Shown piece after piece: positions 61,494 through 64,000 of a stretch of 64,000 nt of DNA (positions within the stretch are counted from its first letter, which is position 1; the number at the start of each line of letters is the position of its first letter). Position numbers and translations under genes: made by a program. The notes beneath the pieces were generated by a model that ran no database searches, was not told where the DNA came from, and was given only the letters and a program-made list of their open reading frames with translations. The DNA is from Flavobacterium sp. NG2 (GTDB lineage: Bacteria; Bacteroidota; Bacteroidia; Flavobacteriales; Flavobacteriaceae), in the NCBI RefSeq assembly GCF_034119845.1, contig NZ_CP139420.1, forward strand, positions 1,466,001 to 1,530,000. Reading direction: 5' to 3'.

Positions 61494-61523
61494 TATAAAA
61501 AAAGCCATCCTAAGGATGGCTTT
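61494..61523 (-). terminator. Intrinsic terminator of the Ala-rich lipoprotein gene
   Basis: AAAGCCATCC (61501-61510) pairs with GGATGGCTTT (61514-61523), 3-nt loop, with a seven-U run on the minus strand (A-run 61497-61503). It lies 25 bp after the gene. Confidence 0.85.
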
Positions 61524-61548
61524 GATTTTGTCTAGAATAAATTCTTGA

Positions 61549-61752
61549 TTAGTGAGCAGCAGGAGCTTCAGCAGCAGGAGCTTCAGCAGCAGCAGAATCA
61601 ACAGCTACAGCAGCAGTATCAACAGCTACAGTATCAACAGCAACAGCAGTTGAATCAACAGCTACAACTTCTTCAGCAGCAGCGTCAGCTTTTTTACAAG
61701 ATACAACAGTTAAAACAGCAACTACAGCTAAACTTAAAAATACTTTTTTCAT
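61549..61752 (-). CDS. Small Ala/Val-rich lipoprotein
   Basis: A 67-aa protein with a lipoprotein signal (L-T-V-V-S-C, Cys 19), then K-K-A-D and a low-complexity tail of Ala, Val, Asp and Thr with repeats of A-V-D-(S/T) and A-(A/E)-A-P. The reverse strand in this stretch gives a Gln/Leu-rich frame that is only a shadow. It has its own terminator. Similar short Ala-rich lipoproteins are common in Flavobacterium; function unknown. Possibly abundant, as the terminator and codons look well kept. Confidence 0.75.
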   Translation of the reverse strand: MKKVFLSLAVVAVLTVVSCKKADAAAEEVVAVDSTAVAVDTVAVDTAAVAVDSAAAEAPAAEAPAAH

Positions 61753-62134
61753 CTTACTTTAATATAAAAGGTTAATTATTAATTCGGAGCAAAGATATAA
61801 AATTTTTGATATGTAAATTATTTTTTCAATTTTTTTTTAAAAATATTATTCGATTTATGTTTTTGTCAGTATTTATAGGGGGTAGATAGGTAGTGTTGAT
61901 AAGGCTTTTGAAGAATATTATTTTTTTTAGATTTTTAATCGTTTGATATTAAAAGCATTGTGTGGTTTTTAAATAAAGCTAGCTTTTGAATGTTTTTCCC
62001 TTTATTTGTTGTTTTTTGGGCAGAGAAAGGTGTGGTAACTTTTAAATGAAAACTACTAAATCTGTTTTCTATTTACGGATTATTTGGTAAAAACATATAT
62101 AATAGACTTAAGATAATTACTAGTCGATACTTCT
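61753..62134. other. Gene-free AT-rich stretch
   Basis: No gene, RNA or clear hairpin is seen in this 380-bp stretch. Its left end holds the promoter region of the Ala-rich lipoprotein gene. The sequence is rich in T runs and has no repeat shared with other places in the window that I could find. Confidence 0.4.
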
Positions 62135-63376
62135 TTAATTTGTGCCTTTTAAAATATGTTCCATAATAGTATTTGTGGCTCCTTTATTTGTGAACACAAA
62201 GTCACTACAAATTAGTCCTTTTTCTTTTTGCGAATTGGAGTTTGTTATGAGATTGTCAAAAGTTGTTTCTAGTTCTACTAGGTTTGAAATAGAGATACAT
62301 CCTCCTAAATCAACTAATGTTGTTGCTTCTGCAAAGTGTGAATAGTTGCTTCCAATTACTATAGGGACACCAAAAGTAGCTGGTTCTAAAATATTATGAA
62401 CACCTGGGTTTCCAAAGCCACCACCCACGTATGCAATGTTAGCATAGCTATATATTTTAGTTAGAATTCCAATCGTGTCGATAATGAAAACATCATAATC
62501 GGCTAGGGTTTTGCCTTCCATCTCTGAAAACAAAACGGTTTTCTTCGATAATCCATTTTTCAATTGTGCTATTTGTTCGGGTTTTATGTTGTGTGGTGCA
62601 ATGATGAATTTAATCTTTTGATTGGTTGTATTAATGTAGTTAACAAGTAATTCTTCGTCTTTGGGCCAAGAACTGCCTATTACAATGGTTGTAGTATTGT
62701 TTTTAAATTGTGCTATAAAATCCAAAGTATTGTTTTTTTCTAAAATAGCGACTACTCGATCAAAACGTGTATCTCCCGAAACAATTACATTTGTTTTTTC
62801 TAATTGTTGAACAAGTTCTTTAGATTTTTCGTTTTGAACGAAGAAATAAGTGAAGGTATTTAGTGCTTTTCTGTAAAATTCACCATACCATTTAAAGAAT
62901 AATTGGTTCTCACGAAAGATGCCAGATATTAAATAGGTTGGGGTGTTATTCATCTTTAAAACGGCTAAATAATTAATCCAAAATTCATATTTAATAAAAA
63001 ACACCATTTCAGGATGCGTTAAAGCGATAAAACGTTTCGCATTTTTTTTAGTATCCAAAGGTAGATAAACAGTGATGTCGGCAACGGTATTGTTTTTTCG
63101 AACTTCAAAACCAGAAGGAGAGAAGAACGTTAGGATTATTTTATGAGATGGGAATTCTGATTTTATTTTTTCCATCACAGGTAGTCCTTGTTCGTATTCA
63201 CCTAAAGAAGCGGCGTGGAACCAAATGGTTTTATCTGAGGATTTTATATTTTTAGAAAGTGTATCAAAAACGGTTGTCCTTCCTGATACAAAAAGTTTTA
63301 TTTTAGGATTAAATAGGGCGATAAGTTTTAGAATAAATTCAGCTAGATAAAGGGTGAAATTGTATAGAAAGCGCAT
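62135..63376 (-). CDS. waaA: 3-deoxy-D-manno-octulosonic acid (Kdo) transferase
   Basis: A 413-aa glycosyltransferase of the WaaA/KdtA family. An N-terminal membrane-associated helix (about 5-22) is followed by I-W-F-H-A-A-S-L-G-E-Y-E-Q-G (acceptor-side Glu), I-L-T-F-F-S-P-S-G-F-E, P-L-D-T, and in the C-terminal half I-G-S-S-W-P-K-D-E-E, I-A-P-H-N-I, Y-V-G-G-G-F-G-N-P-G-V-H-N-I-L-E-P-A. It transfers Kdo from CMP-Kdo to lipid A precursor at the inner face of the inner membrane. It is divergent from the aminotransferase gene. Confidence 0.95.
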   Translation of the reverse strand: MRFLYNFTLYLAEFILKLIALFNPKIKLFVSGRTTVFDTLSKNIKSSDKTIWFHAASLGEYEQGLPVMEKIKSEFPSHKIILTFFSPSGFEVRKNNTVADITVYLPLDTKKNAKRFIALTHPEMVFFIKYEFWINYLAVLKMNNTPTYLISGIFRENQLFFKWYGEFYRKALNTFTYFFVQNEKSKELVQQLEKTNVIVSGDTRFDRVVAILEKNNTLDFIAQFKNNTTTIVIGSSWPKDEELLVNYINTTNQKIKFIIAPHNIKPEQIAQLKNGLSKKTVLFSEMEGKTLADYDVFIIDTIGILTKIYSYANIAYVGGGFGNPGVHNILEPATFGVPIVIGSNYSHFAEATTLVDLGGCISISNLVELETTFDNLITNSNSQKEKGLICSDFVFTNKGATNTIMEHILKGTN

Positions 63377-63528
63377 CGGTCTGTTTTTTGGGGCTAAAAT
63401 ACATTTTCTTTGGTTTAAATGTGTTGGTTTGAAACCAATAATACCTATTTTTGTTTTCTTTTTATGAAAGAAGCGTCTTTATGAGCAACAAATAATCGAC
63501 ATCTTTCTAATTATAAATTTCTGGATAA

Positions 63529-64000
63529 ATGAAGAAAATTCAAATGGTTGACTTAAAAAGTCAATACGATAAAATCGCTACAACAGTTAATGCTTCTATT
63601 CAAGAAGTTTTGGATACAAACACCTATATAAACGGGCCTCAAGTGCATCAATTTCAAAAATCATTAGAAGATTATTTGGGAGTAAAACATGTTATTCCTT
63701 GTGCTAATGGAACTGATGCTTTGCAAATCGCCATGATGGGATTAGGTTTAAAGCCTGGTGATGAAGTTATCACTGCTGATTTTACTTTTGCAGCTACAGT
63801 TGAGGTAATTGCTTTGTTGCAGTTGACTCCAGTTTTAGTGGATGTGGATATGCATAATATGAATATTTCTATCGAAAGGATAAAACAAGCAATTACTCCA
63901 AAGACCAAGGCTATTGTCCCAGTGCATTTATTTGGTCGTGCGGCCAATATGGATGCGATAATGGAATTAGCGGCAGCTCATAATTTGTTTGTTATTGAAG
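63529..64000 (+). CDS. DegT/DnrJ/EryC1/StrS aminotransferase, partial (3' end beyond window)
   Basis: The frame is open from the ATG at 63529 to the right edge (157 codons). It begins M-V-D-L-K-S-Q-Y, and has N-T-Y-I-N-G-P-Q-V, then C-A-N-G-T-D-A-L-Q-I-A and G-D-E-V-I-T-A-D-F-T-F-A-A-T, which are the PLP-binding and sugar-binding strands of the sugar aminotransferase family. P-V-H-L-F-G-R and M-D-A-I continue the fold. The Schiff-base Lys lies beyond the edge. It most resembles enzymes that aminate UDP- or dTDP-sugars for lipopolysaccharide or glycan synthesis, which fits the nearby Kdo transferase. The exact sugar is unknown. Confidence 0.85.
   Translation, partial: MKKIQMVDLKSQYDKIATTVNASIQEVLDTNTYINGPQVHQFQKSLEDYLGVKHVIPCANGTDALQIAMMGLGLKPGDEVITADFTFAATVEVIALLQLTPVLVDVDMHNMNISIERIKQAITPKTKAIVPVHLFGRAANMDAIMELAAAHNLFVIE

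Noticed and set aside
61545..61775. Gln/Leu-rich open frame on the plus strand
   Set aside because: It is the antisense shadow of the Ala-rich lipoprotein gene; GC-rich Ala codons read backward give Gln/Leu. The minus frame has a lipobox and a terminator.

Overview
The window is chromosomal DNA of a low-GC Bacteroidota, most likely a Flavobacterium-type member of the Flavobacteriaceae. This rests on several things read in the sequence: SusC/SusD-type polysaccharide uptake genes, a short RpoD of Bacteroidota type, exosortase XrtF with its partner, a PorG-like type IX secretion protein, candidate promoters of the Bacteroidota form TTG-N20-TAnnTTTG, and AT-rich intergenic palindromes typical of flavobacteria. 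Nearly all of it is ordinary chromosome. The accessory parts are the polysaccharide locus at the left edge and the metal-resistance cluster in the middle.

Layout. (1) 1-6241, minus strand: the promoter-proximal end of an alginate utilisation locus, in the order susC, susD, PKD-domain lipoprotein, PL7 alginate lyase (cut by the window edge), with a structured leader upstream of susC. (2) 6950-11999, minus: housekeeping genes rpe, rpoD, pnp, rpsO, each with a clear terminator. (3) 12272-15606, plus: xrtF and its associated membrane gene, an ATP-cone/nuclease fusion and a beta-CASP metallo-beta-lactamase protein. (4) 15635-24354, minus: murI, then an envelope operon reading CBS protein, nadK, porG, uppS, bamA and two ompH/skp genes, the longer carrying a perfect-period 198-bp tandem repeat. 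(5) 24473-26475, plus: pdxJ, an alpha/beta hydrolase and a small membrane protein. (6) 26547-38254, plus: a copper/silver-type resistance cluster with a Cys-rich secreted protein, a secreted HMA protein, an HMBD lipoprotein, a CusA pump split into two overlapping ORFs, a TolC-type channel, two CusB-type adaptors, an HMA-AraC fusion regulator and a CopA ATPase. Six copies of the YTCPMHPE...CGM heavy-metal-binding motif are spread over four of these proteins. (7) 38388-48629: MOSC protein, a sensor kinase/response regulator pair, tig, clpP, clpX, a KilA-N protein and serB. (8) 48722-57729: an unlisted 46-aa lipoprotein coupled to a GH3 gene, a DUF2797 protein, an AsmA-like protein, sppA, folK, an RNA methyltransferase and a DUF1573 protein. 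(9) 57895-64000: mutS, tRNA-Gly and tRNA-Leu, a YegP-like protein, an Ala-rich lipoprotein, the Kdo transferase gene and the start of a DegT-family aminotransferase.

The genes form three functional stories. The first is import and cleavage of alginate at the cell surface. The second is outer-envelope biogenesis (BamA, Skp-like chaperones, undecaprenyl-PP, Kdo transfer, type IX secretion). The third is extrusion of monovalent copper or silver from periplasm and cytoplasm under a probable metal-sensing AraC regulator. The points most worth a second look are the split cusA, the HMA-AraC regulator, the ATP-cone nuclease next to a beta-CASP protein, the 46-aa lipoprotein, and several strong palindromic elements in leaders and intergenic DNA.
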